DNA of 64,000 nucleotides from positions 62,001-126,000 of the forward strand of contig OZ025839.1 of NCBI GenBank assembly GCA_964019425.1. The letters run 5' to 3'. Both the position numbers and the translations under genes were made by a program. Source of the stretch: Flectonema sp. DT1601. Taxonomy: Eukaryota; Euglenozoa; Diplonemea; Diplonemida; Diplonemidae. The notes under the pieces were generated by a model that was given only the letters and a program-made list of their open reading frames with translations, was not told where the DNA came from and made no database searches. Positions 10,827 to 22,124 of the stretch are shown here, piece by piece (within the stretch, counting starts at the first letter, position 1; each line of letters opens with the position of its first letter).

Positions 10827-11772
10827 TTTGATTATATTTTTGTAATAAAAAAAAGTTCAGAGGAGGGGGAAAAAGATCCAAGATAAGGGTGTAAGGGATG
10901 TGGGTTGTGAAATCAAACAGACCGACCCAATCCACAAGAATATAATATAATTCGTGCCTGCCATTTAGCAGCACAAATAATATGAAAAAAAAAAATAAAA
11001 TAAAATAAAAAAAAATAATTGATGAGGCATGTGCTACGCACTGCACTACATTACTTCTTTTGAAAAACCAATTTTTTTCAAAACTGTCAATTCAGATAAA
11101 TTATAAAAAAAATTGTTTTTCAAGACGAGTTTTAAATAAAAAAAGAAATATAAAATAGCAGATGAATAAAACAGTTAGTAAACGAGTACCAGTTGAAGGA
11201 CACTCAAAGAGATATTGCGACAGCAGAATGAACCTAATCCCTGAAAGGATTATTTTTTTTTGTTAGTTTCGACACTGGACAATACTATATAAAAAAAAAA
11301 GAAATTTTATAAAAAGGTGACAAAATACAGGTAGCCTAAAAGTAACAACCGAAAGAAAACATACACTCACTTTTAACACATTATCTTATGCAGCACTTCA
11401 CTTCCTCAACAACAGTCTGTAAGAAGAACTTTCATAGTAATAATTATGTTGACGAAGTGTATATAACAAAAAAAAATAGTTGTAAAGTTGAACGCTTTGC
11501 TAAAAACGTTAAAAGTTACACAATCACCATCTTTTTTAATGGAAAGATGTTTATTTATTTTTATTTTATTTTTTTTTGTCATGTGAGTGAGCAGCGCAAA
11601 TAACGCTGACGCTGTTTTGCTCAACCCAACTATAAATTTCTTAAAAACAAACAAAAAAAAAAAAAAAAAATGGATTTAAGAAAAAAGCGAAATTCGTACC
11701 TTCGAAAAGAAAAGGGTCGAAGAACCAAACTTTCTAACTAGATGTATCATATTAACATTAATATAAAAAAAA

Positions 11773-11922
11773 AACTATAATTTAACAACATCTGTTAAGG
11801 ATACAGTGAACTACAGTGATGCTTAGAGGAACTTTATTTCGATAGCAATCATCAAAAGAAACTGGTTAGTGTTGTCTTTAACTGACCTTTCTCTTGTTAA
11901 AGTTCCGACTCACTTTGAGATG
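11773..11922 (+). repeat. Dispersed repeat R1, copy b
   Basis: This is the second copy of the ~150-bp R1 unit (see 10495-10644), in the same orientation 1.3 kb away. It shares the ends AACTATAATTTAAC and CTCACTTTGAGATG. It lacks the adjoining R1b module: after GAGATG the sequence becomes an A-rich tract. Confidence 0.7.
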
Positions 11923-12011
11923 CAAAAACAAAAAAAAAAACAAAAAAAAGGGGAGATAAAAAAAAATAACAAAAAATCTACTCTGGCGCTACGCACCACT
12001 AGTTTTTTGCG

Positions 12012-12044
<33 letters not shown>

Positions 12045-12592
12045 AGAGGAAAGAAGGGAAAAGAAGCCTGCAATTAAGACATGGCTTGCATAACAATATG
12101 CGTGTGTTGTGAGATCGTTCTCAGGGGGGTCAAACTCCAGGTAAGCTCACGAGAATATCGGTATTTCCTTTACAGCACATCCGTGAGACTCTCACTGGAT
12201 CATGACGGTTAGAAAAGTTTAAAAAAAAAAAAAGGGAAGAAACAACTTCCGCAAGTGACAGGATTGAAGGACTACCCACAATCAAACGCATACATTAGAA
12301 CATACGTCGTTTTTAGATTCAAAAAAAAAAATGAACCGAATCACGATTTCCCTATGCGCGAAAAAAGAACCAGAAAAAAAATATTGAGAAACAGAAATAA
12401 AAAAATTCCTTAACATTAGTATGAAAAGAAATCTATCACAAAATTGCCCAATAATAGTGGGCAATGTTGTGATAGGTAGTTAGCATGGGTGTGGAAGGAA
12501 ACAAATCTATTCAGAATAGCTTTATATTTAGTTGAACGCAGACAGAAACCTGTCGCACGAGGGGAAAATAAATCATGACCATAAGAAATAAC

Positions 12593-12631
12593 GGCTTTCA
12601 ATTTGAATAGTTTCTTCCGACTACGTCGGTA

Positions 12632-12632
<1 letters not shown>
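12593..12632 (+). repeat. Short dispersed motif, left copy
   Basis: About 40 bp reading GGCTTTCAATTTGAATAGTT, then CTTCCGACTACGTCGGTA, followed by a long A run. A close copy in the same orientation is at 14275-14313, and a poorer one near 5353. The two close copies lie either side of the inverted-repeat element at 12754-14117. Confidence 0.5.
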
Positions 12633-12670
<38 letters not shown>

Positions 12671-12753
12671 AGGAATAGTACCTAAACTCACAGTACGCCA
12701 TTAAACGCAACTTTCATGAGTGACATGAAAATAAAAATTTTAAAAAAAAAAAA

Positions 12754-14117
12754 GGGAAAACCTCTAATTCCACGTAAATGTTACTGAAATGTCCGATCTC
12801 AACATGAAAGTTTCCGAAACGGACAGCTCCACACAAAAAAGTTTCCGAAATGGACAGCTCCACACAAAATAGTTTCCGAAATGGACAGCTCCACACACGA
12901 AAGTTTCCGAAATGGACAGCAAAAAAAAAAAAATTTTTTTGTTGGCGAAATGAATTTTTTTTTTTTTTTTTCTCCGTTGCCTGCACCCAAAAAAACTTTT
13001 CGCTAGTGAACAACTTTTTTTTTCCCGTATAAAATTGCTATGGTAGGTAGTTTCATTTTCGCTGTTCAGTAAACGGAAAGGTTTTTCTTTCGCTATTCAC
13101 TGAAAGTGATATTCGGATTTTTCGCTGTTCGGTAAGAAAACAAGGTTTTTCTTCGTTCCCAAATACACCGGGATGGCCGAGATGGGTTGGTTCTCAATGA
13201 GGGAAGGAGTAATTTAAGGTAAAGCAAGCGCTGTAATTACAACTAATACGTGCAGGGCCTGAATCAACCTCTTAGTACTCCTTCAACAGGTGACATAATA
13301 ATATATACTAGTAGCTCGCTAATCAAGTGAAAGTCAGTAGCGGAGTAGTTCGGCTGATTGAATCTTTAGAAAAGTGTTCCGTGGGCTACTTTCACAGAAA
13401 CTCCGAAAGGACAGTACTGTGTGGCTCAGTGAGGTGATCTCAGACTTGAGAACACTAAATGGTTTCGCCACTCCACAGCTATTCATGTCAAGCCCTAGGC
13501 CGCTGATCATGTATACTTGGTTTTTGCGCTCTCATACCTCATCTTGGTTGGTACGACGTGTAGCGGAGACTTGTCTCTGCGTAGGTGACCCGGCCCTGCA
13601 CACATACCGAGCTGTATCACTCTTCTAAAGATTCATGATGTTGGATTTCTCTTGTCTCCTGTCTGACGCTTGTGATGCACCTCTAGTATTTTAATACACT
13701 CTGAACTCTCATGGTTGTATGGGCTGACAAGTCGGGACAAGTGTCTCTACCCGAAATTCGTCCATCCCTATACCTGGCCCTGCACACATACCGAGCTATG
13801 CCGATCCAGGGGCGCAGTCAGGCCTAGCCCCAGGTCACACAGGTTCGGTGTATTTCACTCATCTCGTCGGATGGCCTTGCCTTACGTAGGAAAAAATATT
13901 TTTTTGGGAGAAAAAAAAATCCCCATGACTTTGGGCGACCCCGAAATGCACTGGCAGTAAGCTATAAAAAAAAAAAAAACAGCTGTCCATTTCGGAAACT
14001 TTCGTGTGTGGAGCTGTCCATTTCGGAAACTTTTTTGTGTGGAGCTGTCCATTTCGGAAACTTTCATGTTGAGATCGGACATTTCAGAAACTTTTTTGTG
14101 GAATTATAGTTTTTCCC
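12754..14117. mobile_element. 1.36-kb element with terminal inverted repeats built of ~30-bp units
   Basis: The left end (12754-12920) and right end (13982-14117) are inverted copies of each other. Each starts GGGAAAA, runs through ATTCCAC, GAAATGTCCGATCTCAACAT, then a tandem array of a ~30-bp unit (GTTTCCGAAATGGACAGCTC plus CACAC and A-rich bases). The left arm carries one unit more than the right. Both outer edges abut runs of 11-12 A, which fits insertion into, or duplication of, a poly(A) tract. The interior has higher GC than the flanks, holds no transposase that I can recognise, and contains its own repeats (GGCCCTGCACACATACCGAGCT at ~13591 and ~13777). I read it as a non-autonomous TIR or foldback DNA transposon. 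Confidence 0.7.
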
Positions 14118-14521
14118 AAAAAAAAAAACCGTCCCATTCAGATTAACATTTTATCACTAAACATATCCACCCATAGTCGGCCGAAGTCCGGTATTCAAAA
14201 GCCGGCCTTGAGTAGGAGTGCGTGATCCATGCCGCGAAGGAATTGGCGTGAGCCTTTCTGGAGCGTGGATGAGTGCGCTTTCAATCTGAATAGTTCTTCG
14301 ACTATGTCGATATTAAAAAAAAAACCCCTCTGACAAGGACCTTCCCCTCTCGACGCGAACAACATTTTGCCCACGCATCTAACGTTATGGTAATGTTAGT
14401 ATAGGTAAACACTTTGAATAGATTGAGGGAGCAAAAAAAATGTGCCGTTGCTTAAAAATAACAACAAGGCAAACCACACGAATGAAGACACAGTTGTCTT
14501 TAATAAATATCCAAAACTAGC
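14118..14521. other. Spacer right of the TIR element, with second copy of the 40-bp motif
   Basis: This stretch is gene-free. It has a comparatively GC-rich piece (14170-14275) and the right copy of the dispersed motif (14275-14313, CTTTCAATCTGAATAGTTCT), followed by an A run as at the left copy. I see nothing else of note before the stop codon of the next gene. Confidence 0.5.
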
Positions 14522-15401
14522 CTAACTCGCTAAATCTACAACTTTAGCGTCACTTTCTACGGATCCCTCGCGCTCAGTAGCATCCAAGAGTTCTGCGAGT
14601 GAAGACAACTCCAATTCAATTGATTGTTTCTGTGTTGTTATTATTAATAACAAAGAAGGAGGGGGGCTTGGATAGGTTATCACAGTACCAATGGAGTACC
14701 AATGGAGTAGGGGTGAAAAAACATACCAACGTCGATACCCAACTGTGTTCCTCTTCATTTAAATGTTGAGATACAGCTGTCCAACGAGAAAGAATAGATT
14801 TGTGTAAGTCACGAGGTACTGGTGCTATTTTATGAATGCTTTCATTGCTGCTTGTAGTCGTCAGTCCATCGCTTTCAGGTTCTTCGTGGCTAAATCGGCA
14901 GCTATCACCGAATGTGCATCCTCTTTTAGTTGAGTCGTTTAATTTCATAATAAAGTGTCGACATATCCCAGTAGTCTTCTTCATAGCTGATGGTGTCTGT
15001 GAGGAGTCTGGATGTTCATATTTACAATCAGGACCATAGTAACACTTTCCCATAATGAAATGCCCGCACACAGTTTTCGTAGTTCTCTTATCATCGTGGT
15101 GATATTGACATGCTGCTTCCCACTTGCAATTTTCACCATCTCTGCATTTCGTATCTTTTTTCTTTATAAGTTCCATTGTTGTTTGTGATTTTATCTTCTT
15201 CTTACGTTTCTTCTTAGCTCCAGGAACCTCTCCTTGGTGTCGTAATTCAAATTGACAAGGAACCATTCCCGTATGCTCTCGGAGTAGTAGTTTTAAGTTA
15301 GTCATTGTTGTTCCTTTTGATGGAATGACCACCTCGAAGACTTCACCGTCATGGGTGACAGTCACTTTTGATGGTGTTGGGAGTTCGTCTTCCGTCGCCA
15401 T
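14522..15401 (-). CDS. Ubiquitin-like plus CCCH zinc-finger protein
   Basis: There are two exons (14727-15401 and 14522-14629, GTATGT donor, AACACAG acceptor), giving 260 aa. Residues ~10-60 resemble a ubiquitin-like fold (VTVTHDGEVFEVVIP...TNLKLLLREHTGM...FELRHQG). A basic patch KKKRKKKIKS follows, a possible nuclear signal. Three CCCH-type fingers come next. Finger 2 is canonical (C-x7-C-x5-C-x3-H, VCGHFIMGKCYYGPDCKYEH). Finger 3 has an enlarged first spacing (C-x14-C-x5-C-x3-H). Finger 1 is less regular. CCCH fingers normally bind RNA, so a role in mRNA metabolism is likely. The UBL/CCCH combination is not one I can assign to a named orthologue. A TTACAACCAG acceptor-like site precedes the ATG. 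Confidence 0.75.
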
Positions 15402-15521
15402 TAGAAAAGAATATTTTATACAAACTGGTTGTAAATGGGAATAAATGATAATTGATGTAGAATATGGTTATTGAATTGCAGTAAAAAACCACAAAAATAA
15501 AAGAAAAAAAAAACAAGACTT

Positions 15522-18054
15522 CTACTTTGAAAATAAAAGTTTTTTAAAGTCTGCATTCGATGACATCTTTGGCTTTGGTGTCGCAGCAGCTGGTGACGGT
15601 GCAGTCTTAGCGAACATATTTATTTGACCTCCCTTATGCCTTCGTTGTTGTAGCTTTTTGGCTTCCGAATCTTCTGCTGCTGTTGCTGTTCTTTTAGCAT
15701 CTGCCATTGTTATTCGGATCTGTTGATTGTTTTTGTGTTGTTAATTAAGTGAATTAAAATAATTTTTTTTTTAAAAAAATAAATAAACATACCTCACGTC
15801 CGTCAAGTTTGCTCTTATCCAATTTTAATGTTTTTTGAACCATTTCTTCGGTAGGGACATCCACATATGCTATCCCCTGTTTTTTTTTTTTTTTTGTTAT
15901 TGTTTTTTTTGATTTGTAAAAGTTTGTTAGAAATAATCAATTATGGAAAATACAAACCTTTGATTTCCCATGTTTTTGTTTTATTAATCGTATCGATGAA
16001 ATATTAATCCCACGAGATGTTAATAATTTATTGATGTCTTGTTCGGTACTCGCAAAGCTGACATTCCAAAGGAAGAGGGTTAATTCAGGAGGACCGGTGG
16101 GTTCTTCCAACCCAAGATCTTGTTTTAGTTGTTCCCAATGAACTTTTTGTGATTGTTTCTCTTCATCTCTGAGTCGTTTACCCCGTCCAGTCGTGGTTGT
16201 TACTTCCTTTGAGATGTTGGTACCTGACATCTTTATGTCTGATATGACTTTGATGTACCTATCACGAATATTGTCAATCTTTGATACGGATATTCCATAA
16301 CATCTTTCATACTCTAACCAGTTGTGAATTATGAGAGGCATGTCATCTTTATCAACTGCATGAACTGCTCTCTCAAATATTGATGTGACCAGTTTATCAC
16401 CGTCTTCTATTTCTGCAGCTTTCTGTGCGTATTGAATCCAAGTACTTCCAGCATTGGGGTATTGCTTTATGGATGGTTCGTAGGCATTCTTTAGACAATC
16501 TGACGCAGGAGAATCTTTTGAAACTCGAAGACACTGATAATGAATAGCAGAAAGGAAACCCAACTCTTCAACCAACCCCTTCTCAGCAACAGTCTGATAA
16601 AGATCTCTAAACTGAGCAGTCTTTGCAGTCTGATGAGAGCACCTCCTAACCATCGCAAAGTATTCACTTATTATGGTTGTTATGTCGTATGGGTGTTTAA
16701 ATTTTATTTGACTTGCTTCCACTACGCAGAGCGTTGCTTCCGTGAAAGACAAGTCTTTACATTTTTCAACAGCTCTCATTCGTTGAATCCATAAATTGTG
16801 ATTTGTTGGCAAGGCTCTCACTGCTTTCTTTGATGCCGTGTAGGCCGTGGATCTCGCTCCTTTTTCAGTAAAAAAATTGATCATTCTCCTCCACAACACG
16901 GCACTCCATGGGATTGCACATACTGCTCGCTCGTATAAAGCTGCAAGCCATTGGCCATTGTCTCGCTTTTGTTCATCAGAGATGTAGTCGAGCCACAGTT
17001 TTTCATTCGTTTTTCTGAACGTGTCTGAATTTCCTTTCTTTTGCTTGTTAATTTCTGACAAAGATTTTTCGTGATCGAGTCTGGTGGAGTCTTTTGATAA
17101 TGTTTTACACATTTCTGAAACTCTTTTGATTTTTGAAATTAACTCAGCGTGATTGGACTGATTTATGTCGTTAAAGAAAGAATTAGCTTCAGAAATTGTT
17201 TCGTCCACAGTCATATGAGCAATCATAAGTTGTCTACTGAATAATGATAAAATATTTTGTGTTATTTCATTAGAATCCAAAACACCACCTTCACCGTCTT
17301 CATTCTCATAGAATCCTCTGTATGATTTCCAAATTAAATTCCCACGTCTAAAATCGAATTTTGCTACTGACAAGGCATCCTCATAGACTTGACAAGTCTT
17401 TGTTATTCGAAGACGTTCGTCTTCATCGGTGAGATCATTTTTTTCATCATTCATCTCTGATAGTAATTCGCTGTACACTTCACATTTTTCCATTAAAAAC
17501 GGAGTGTATGTGTACGCCTCACATGCTTTTTTCAATATTTCGTAAACCGTATTGTTATCAGTTCCCCTGTCTTGCTCCTCTGATATCCAAGAAAGCCACT
17601 GCTCAGGTGAGAGAGAGCAGTATTTGGACATGTTGTTTCGGGTTTGACGTAGTTTTTTAAATACCGCATCATTACTTTTATGTGGTGTCAGTAGCTCTAT
17701 TATAGATAAGTATCTGGTTGCTGTGTATTTGTCTTCATTCGCTTCCTTTTCAAGTGTTGCCAGCTGTGCCTGCGCTAACATATTTCCGATTGCAGAGAAG
17801 CCGCATTCTTCTGTTGCTATTTGTGTTGGATCGGACTTTTGTTTTTTAATAACTTTTTTAACGGTGCTGGCACCCCATCCTCCTATCTGGACCACTGATG
17901 GATTTACTGGTTGTTGTTGTTGTTGTTGTTGTTGTTGTGGTTCTGACTCCTCTGTTTCTTCATCTTCTTCTTCTTCTTCCTCTACTTGCTGACGACTTCT
18001 TTTTTCAGGAACTGAACCTCCAATTCTGACCACCTCGAGATCGAATCCTTCCAT
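15522..18054 (-). CDS. SART3: SART3/Prp24-type U4/U6 snRNP recycling factor
   Basis: There are three exons (15958-18054, 15793-15876 and 15522-15719), giving 792 aa. An acidic, polyglutamine-containing N-terminus leads into a long array of HAT (half-TPR) helices (for example WLSWISEEQ, LWLDYISDEQ, LWRRMINFF, WIQYAQKAAEIEDG). One RRM follows. Its RNP2 strand (LTLFLWNVSF) is in exon 1 and its RNP1-like strand (GIAYVDV) in exon 2. The C-terminus has the LSm-interaction motif SSNADFKKLLF typical of SART3 and Prp24. These proteins reanneal U4 and U6 snRNAs for the next splicing cycle in the nucleus. Human SART3 has two RRMs; I see only one. The frame is open upstream of 18054, but that part is poly-Lys from an A run and lies before a CATACCAG acceptor-like site. 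Confidence 0.9.
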
Positions 18055-18874
18055 CTTTTTATTATATTCGTACCTGGTATGACAATAAAAAAAAAACTTT
18101 TTAAAAAAAAAAAAAAATGCACAACAACAAAATAATAATAATAATAATAATGCGGCTACGGACTGATAGCAAGTGACGAGTCTCCCGATGCTGATAAGCT
18201 CATATGCTTCGTTTTCGTTTTTTTTTTTTTTTTTTTTTTGCTTTTTTTTTTTTTCAATGTTGTTTTTTTTGTTTATTTCGAGAAAAACAGGTAAAAAAAT
18301 TTTCATTGAATTGTTTATTTTTGAAGAACGAAAAGAAAAAGAAAAAAAGGGGAAAAATTTAGAAAAGAAAAATAATCAACTGAGCTGGACCAACCTTACT
18401 GCTGTGTCACTTTTTTTTCAAATATTGATTTCCAAAAAAAACAAAACGTGATAATCTGGGATAATTTTTTTTTTTTTTTTTAAAAAAAATGGGAAAATAG
18501 AAATTGGAAAAAAAAAAAAATATATTTTTTGGATCAGTACCCTGACCCTATTTCATGTATGTGAGAGGAGTTGATTATAAATTTGATAACATAAACCAAA
18601 TAGCAGTACAAAAAAAACCCCCCTCTCTCAGCCACTTGCTATGGAACACAAAAGGACTTCCAACACCAATACTCTACACAGATGTATGACACCTTCATAT
18701 AGTAACTGAGGGAACACTAGAAAACACGTAAAGTACTACGAAGTTGTCTGCCGATTTTTTTCGTGCACGTTTCGGGCCTGCCCAACGGCTGCGTCCAAAA
18801 GAAAAAAAAAAAAAAAAAAAAAACGACTGCCTACAGCAGCCTGATTTTAACCGTTTTTCCCCCGAAGACGATAA
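18055..18874. other. Intergenic region, nothing recognised
   Basis: The left part has long T runs (18217-18239, 18463-18481), an ATA microsatellite (~18131-18151) and A-rich stretches. The right part (18535-18780) is ordinary AT-rich DNA without repeats or open frames that I can support. It lies between the 3' end of the purF-like gene and the 5' end of the SART3 gene. Confidence 0.5.
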
Positions 18875-21037
18875 TTAGTAAGCCCTTGCAGGGTTACCTT
18901 CCATGTAGTAAATAAAGGCTCTGTTAACAACCTTGTTACCTCCAGGTGTTGGGTAATGTCCTGAGAAATACCAATTTCCAGGAGTCTCTGGGCAAGACTC
19001 TTTCAGTCCCTGTAGATCTTGAAAAATGATGTCGAAGTCGCAGTTCAGATTCGATGGTTTTAGGAGCTGAGCAATTTTAGCTGAGATTTCCTCGCCTGTG
19101 AACGGATCGTAAATCTCACGAACCCAATTCTTAACTTGTTCTTTTGGAAGGTCTTCTTGAGCTTTACACTTCTTGTACACGTTTTCAATAACGTGCGACA
19201 TGTCATTCTCTTGAAGAAGCTGAATTGCTGCTCTAAACGCACAGAAATCTGACATTCTCGCCATGTCAATTCCATAGCAGTCAGGGTATCTGACTTGAGG
19301 TGCCGATGATAAAATTACGATCTTCTTTGGTTCCAGTCGCATTAAAATTTTGATTACACTCGTTCGGAGAGTAGTACCTCTAACGATACTGTCGTCTATT
19401 AGGATTAAAGTATCAATCTTCTTCTTAACAACACCATAAGTGATGTCATACACGAGTGACACCATTGATTCTCTGTCTTTGTCCTGTTGGGGGTTTTTGT
19501 TTTGTTTTGTTTTTGTTTTGTTTTCAGGAAAGAAATCATTTCATACAGCTGTGATAAAGGTACGTGTCTTTGTGTCTTTAATTAGAGGTTTACCGTACTT
19601 TGGTCTCTTGTTCAGAATTGCCATCAGCGCGTCTTGTGAGATTGGGCCTGCGGCCTGCAATTTTAGAATTTCTTGCGCTTTTCTCTCGTCGAAGACTTCT
19701 TCCAGTCCTGTGAATTTTTTTTTTTTTTTTTTTTTAATTGAAGAACGAAAAAAAAAAAATTACACATAAATAACAAAACAAACCTTGAAGAAGTCCGTAA
19801 AAACAGGTCTCAGCAGTGTTTGGGATGTATCCAAACATCGAGTTCTCGCAATCAACATTCGCGCAAACTCTTTTTGCGAGGTTGCGACCCAGCTGAAATC
19901 TTTCTCTGTAAATATCGCGATCAGACCCTCTCGAAAAATAGATTCTTTCGAAGCTGCACGCAAAGTTTCTACCAGGTGGCTTTACTTGTGGCATTGACCA
20001 AGATCCGTCTTTTTTAATAATGAGAGCGTGGCCGGGTTTGACTTCATTTATCTGCTCGTATTCGAGCGAGAACGCTGTTTGAATAGGTGCCCGTTCTGAT
20101 GAGATGACGATAACCTCGTCATCCGCGAAATAAAAACATGGTCGGATGCCGTTTGGATCACGGAGAACAAAACTGTCACCGTGTCCAAATATTCCACCCA
20201 TAGCGTATCCACCATCCCAGTCCTGTGCACTGTTTTGAAGAATCTTTCTAACGTCAAGGTTTTGTGCGATGAGTTGAGTTATTTGTTTATTGTCGTATCC
20301 TTGTTGTTTGAATTTTTGAAACAATACTTCATTCTCTAAGTCTAAGAAGTGACCAATCTTCTCCATTACAGTCACAGTATCAGATTTCTCCTTTGGATGC
20401 TGACCCAGGTTGATTAATAAATCATAAAGCTCATCTACATTTGTTAAATTGAAATTTCCAGCAACTGATAAGCATCTTGTCATCCAATTGTTTTGTCTTA
20501 GAAAAGGATGACAATGTTCGATACTGCTACCTCCGTATGTTCCATAACGTAGATGACCCATCCAGACTTCTCCAGTGAAGGCGTGGTTGTCTTTCAAAAA
20601 TTTTCCATCTTGAACTTTTTTAGGATCTTCCTTCATCAGATTTATGAATCTTTTTTCAACATGATCAAACACTTCTTTTACAGGTTTTGATCCGTTTGAT
20701 CTGCTTCTACTAATATATCTCTTTCCTGGTTCAGGATCTAATTTGATGTTAACTACACCAGCTCCGTCCTGACCTCTGTTTTTTTTTTTTTTTTTTTGAT
20801 AATTTTTTTTTTGAAAAAAAAAAAAAAAACTTCCCCAACAATAATTCAAACCTATTATTCATTTTCTCCATCATAATGTACATCTTATTTGAGGCGTAGA
20901 ATGCTGTTCCATATTTCCTGTTTTTTTTTTTTCTTTTTTTTTTCTCCCTTGCTTGATTATTGCTAAGGATGATCAAACACATACTCAATGTAGTAGTCGA
21001 GGGGCTTCAGCAATCGTATAAAAACAATACCACACAT
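18875..21037 (-). CDS. purF: Amidophosphoribosyltransferase, Bacteroidetes-type
   Basis: There are five exons: 20985-21037, 20852-20917, 19784-20775, 19547-19707 and 18875-19483. All introns are GT-AG and 63-76 nt, and the product is 626 aa. It catalyses the first step of purine synthesis, PRPP plus glutamine to phosphoribosylamine. The start is fixed by the MCGIVFIRLL N-terminus: Cys2 is the Ntn-glutaminase nucleophile, with no propeptide. NRGQDGAG is the conserved glutaminase loop. LILIDDSIVRGTT is the PRPP-binding motif, and YPDCYGIDM follows. Length and local sequence (PLDYYIEKYGTAFY, YISRSRSNG, SSAPQVRYPDCYGID) match my memory of the long form found in Bacteroidetes rather than the ~500-aa form of animals and yeast. 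That points to lateral transfer or an old shared variant. Confidence 0.92.
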
Positions 21038-21219
21038 GTTGATTGAGCTTGACAGCAACGCCTTTTAGAGAAAAAAGAAGAAATATAAAAAAAAACTTAA
21101 TCAAACGGTGAGATGTTTTTTATAAAAACAGGTCAACACAAGATGTATGTAGACGCTCGGTCTGTTTTACAAAACAGAACTGATATCAGAGAACAACAAC
21201 AACTCGGCTGAGGAATTAA

Positions 21220-21969
21220 TTATAAACCTCTCAGAGCTTTTGTACCAAGAAACAACATGAAGGCAGAGAATATATAACGTAATGGTTCTTCAGGAATCGA
21301 ACTGACAATCTGAGCACCAATGGCGGAACCAACAACTGTTCCAAGAGCGAGTGGCGCAGCTATTTTAGGGACGACATTCCCAAGAGCATAATGAGTTGCT
21401 GTTCCCATTGCCGAAGGGATAACCATCGCTGCGAGTGACGTTCCTAAAGCACAATGATGAGTGTGGTCTGTCATGAAACAGACAGCTGGAACAACAACAG
21501 CACCTCCACCAACACCAAACAGCCCAGCGAGAAATCCAGACATTCCCCCAATGGCAGCCATTGCTATTTGTCGATGTTCTGACAACGGAGAAGTTGAATC
21601 CTCAGCTTTGCTTATTAAATACGGTTTTAAAGGAATCAATGGAGCGACAGCAAGTTGAAAACAACCCATCGCCATCTTCAAATGCCTTTGAGAAAGACGG
21701 GAAGCAAAACGAGCGCCAAGTGGAGCAGTGAAGACACCTCCGGCAGTGATGGCAGCTGCTGATGTCCAGTCAACACTTCCTAATGATCCATATGATAGAG
21801 CGCCTGCTGTTCCAGTTCCAACAACAGCAGCTAAGGAAGTTCCGTGAGCCTGGTGTTGTGAGAGTTTTAATGCCCCAGTAAGCATCGGAATAGCAACGAA
21901 CCCTCCTCCCAAACCTACTAAGGAACCCAATAGACCAGCACATGTACCAACTCCAACTACTTTAGCCAT
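21220..21969 (-). CDS. TauE/SafE-family membrane permease
   Basis: This single-exon gene encodes 249 aa and is very hydrophobic, with 7-8 predicted membrane helices. The two family half-repeats are plain: GLLGSLVGLGGGFVAIPML followed by QHQAHGTSLAAVV, and GFLAGLFGVGGGAVVVPAV followed by HHCALGTSLAAMVIP. TauE/SafE proteins are anion exporters linked to sulfite, sulfoacetate and similar organosulfur compounds. They occur in bacteria, plants and many protists. Substrate and membrane are not deducible here. An A-rich acceptor-like AAAAAAG lies ~16 nt before the ATG. Confidence 0.85.
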   Translation of the reverse strand: MAKVVGVGTCAGLLGSLVGLGGGFVAIPMLTGALKLSQHQAHGTSLAAVVGTGTAGALSYGSLGSVDWTSAAAITAGGVFTAPLGARFASRLSQRHLKMAMGCFQLAVAPLIPLKPYLISKAEDSTSPLSEHRQIAMAAIGGMSGFLAGLFGVGGGAVVVPAVCFMTDHTHHCALGTSLAAMVIPSAMGTATHYALGNVVPKIAAPLALGTVVGSAIGAQIVSSIPEEPLRYIFSAFMLFLGTKALRGL

Positions 21970-22124
21970 CTTTTTATTTAGATCTTTTTTTTTAAAAAAA
22001 AATAGAAAAAAAAATTATAATTCGTCATTAGATACAACTACACCAATTCCAATCAATATTCCACAGTGTTTGAGTATCGTATAATGATGTTTTTTTTTTT
22101 TTTTTTTTTTTTCAAATTCATACA

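Larger units (their letters stand above)
10351..12753. other. Repeat-rich intergenic region, left part
   Basis: This stretch holds no convincing gene. It contains two copies of a ~150-bp dispersed repeat (10495-10644 and 11773-11922), a second repeat type (10643-10826), long homopolymers (T run near 12013-12043, A run near 12633-12669) and a 40-bp motif at 12593-12632. These are listed separately. The remainder, near 12050-12500, is AT-rich with no repeat or coding signal that I can see. Confidence 0.55.

Noticed and set aside
13374-13960. Plus-strand ORFs within the inverted-repeat element
   Set aside because: They are short, overlap internal repeats and have no transposase-like motif.
18055-18306. 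Longer N-terminus for the SART3 gene
   Set aside because: It is poly-Lys and Phe from homopolymer runs and lies before an acceptor-like CATACCAG. The product from ATG 18054 begins sensibly.
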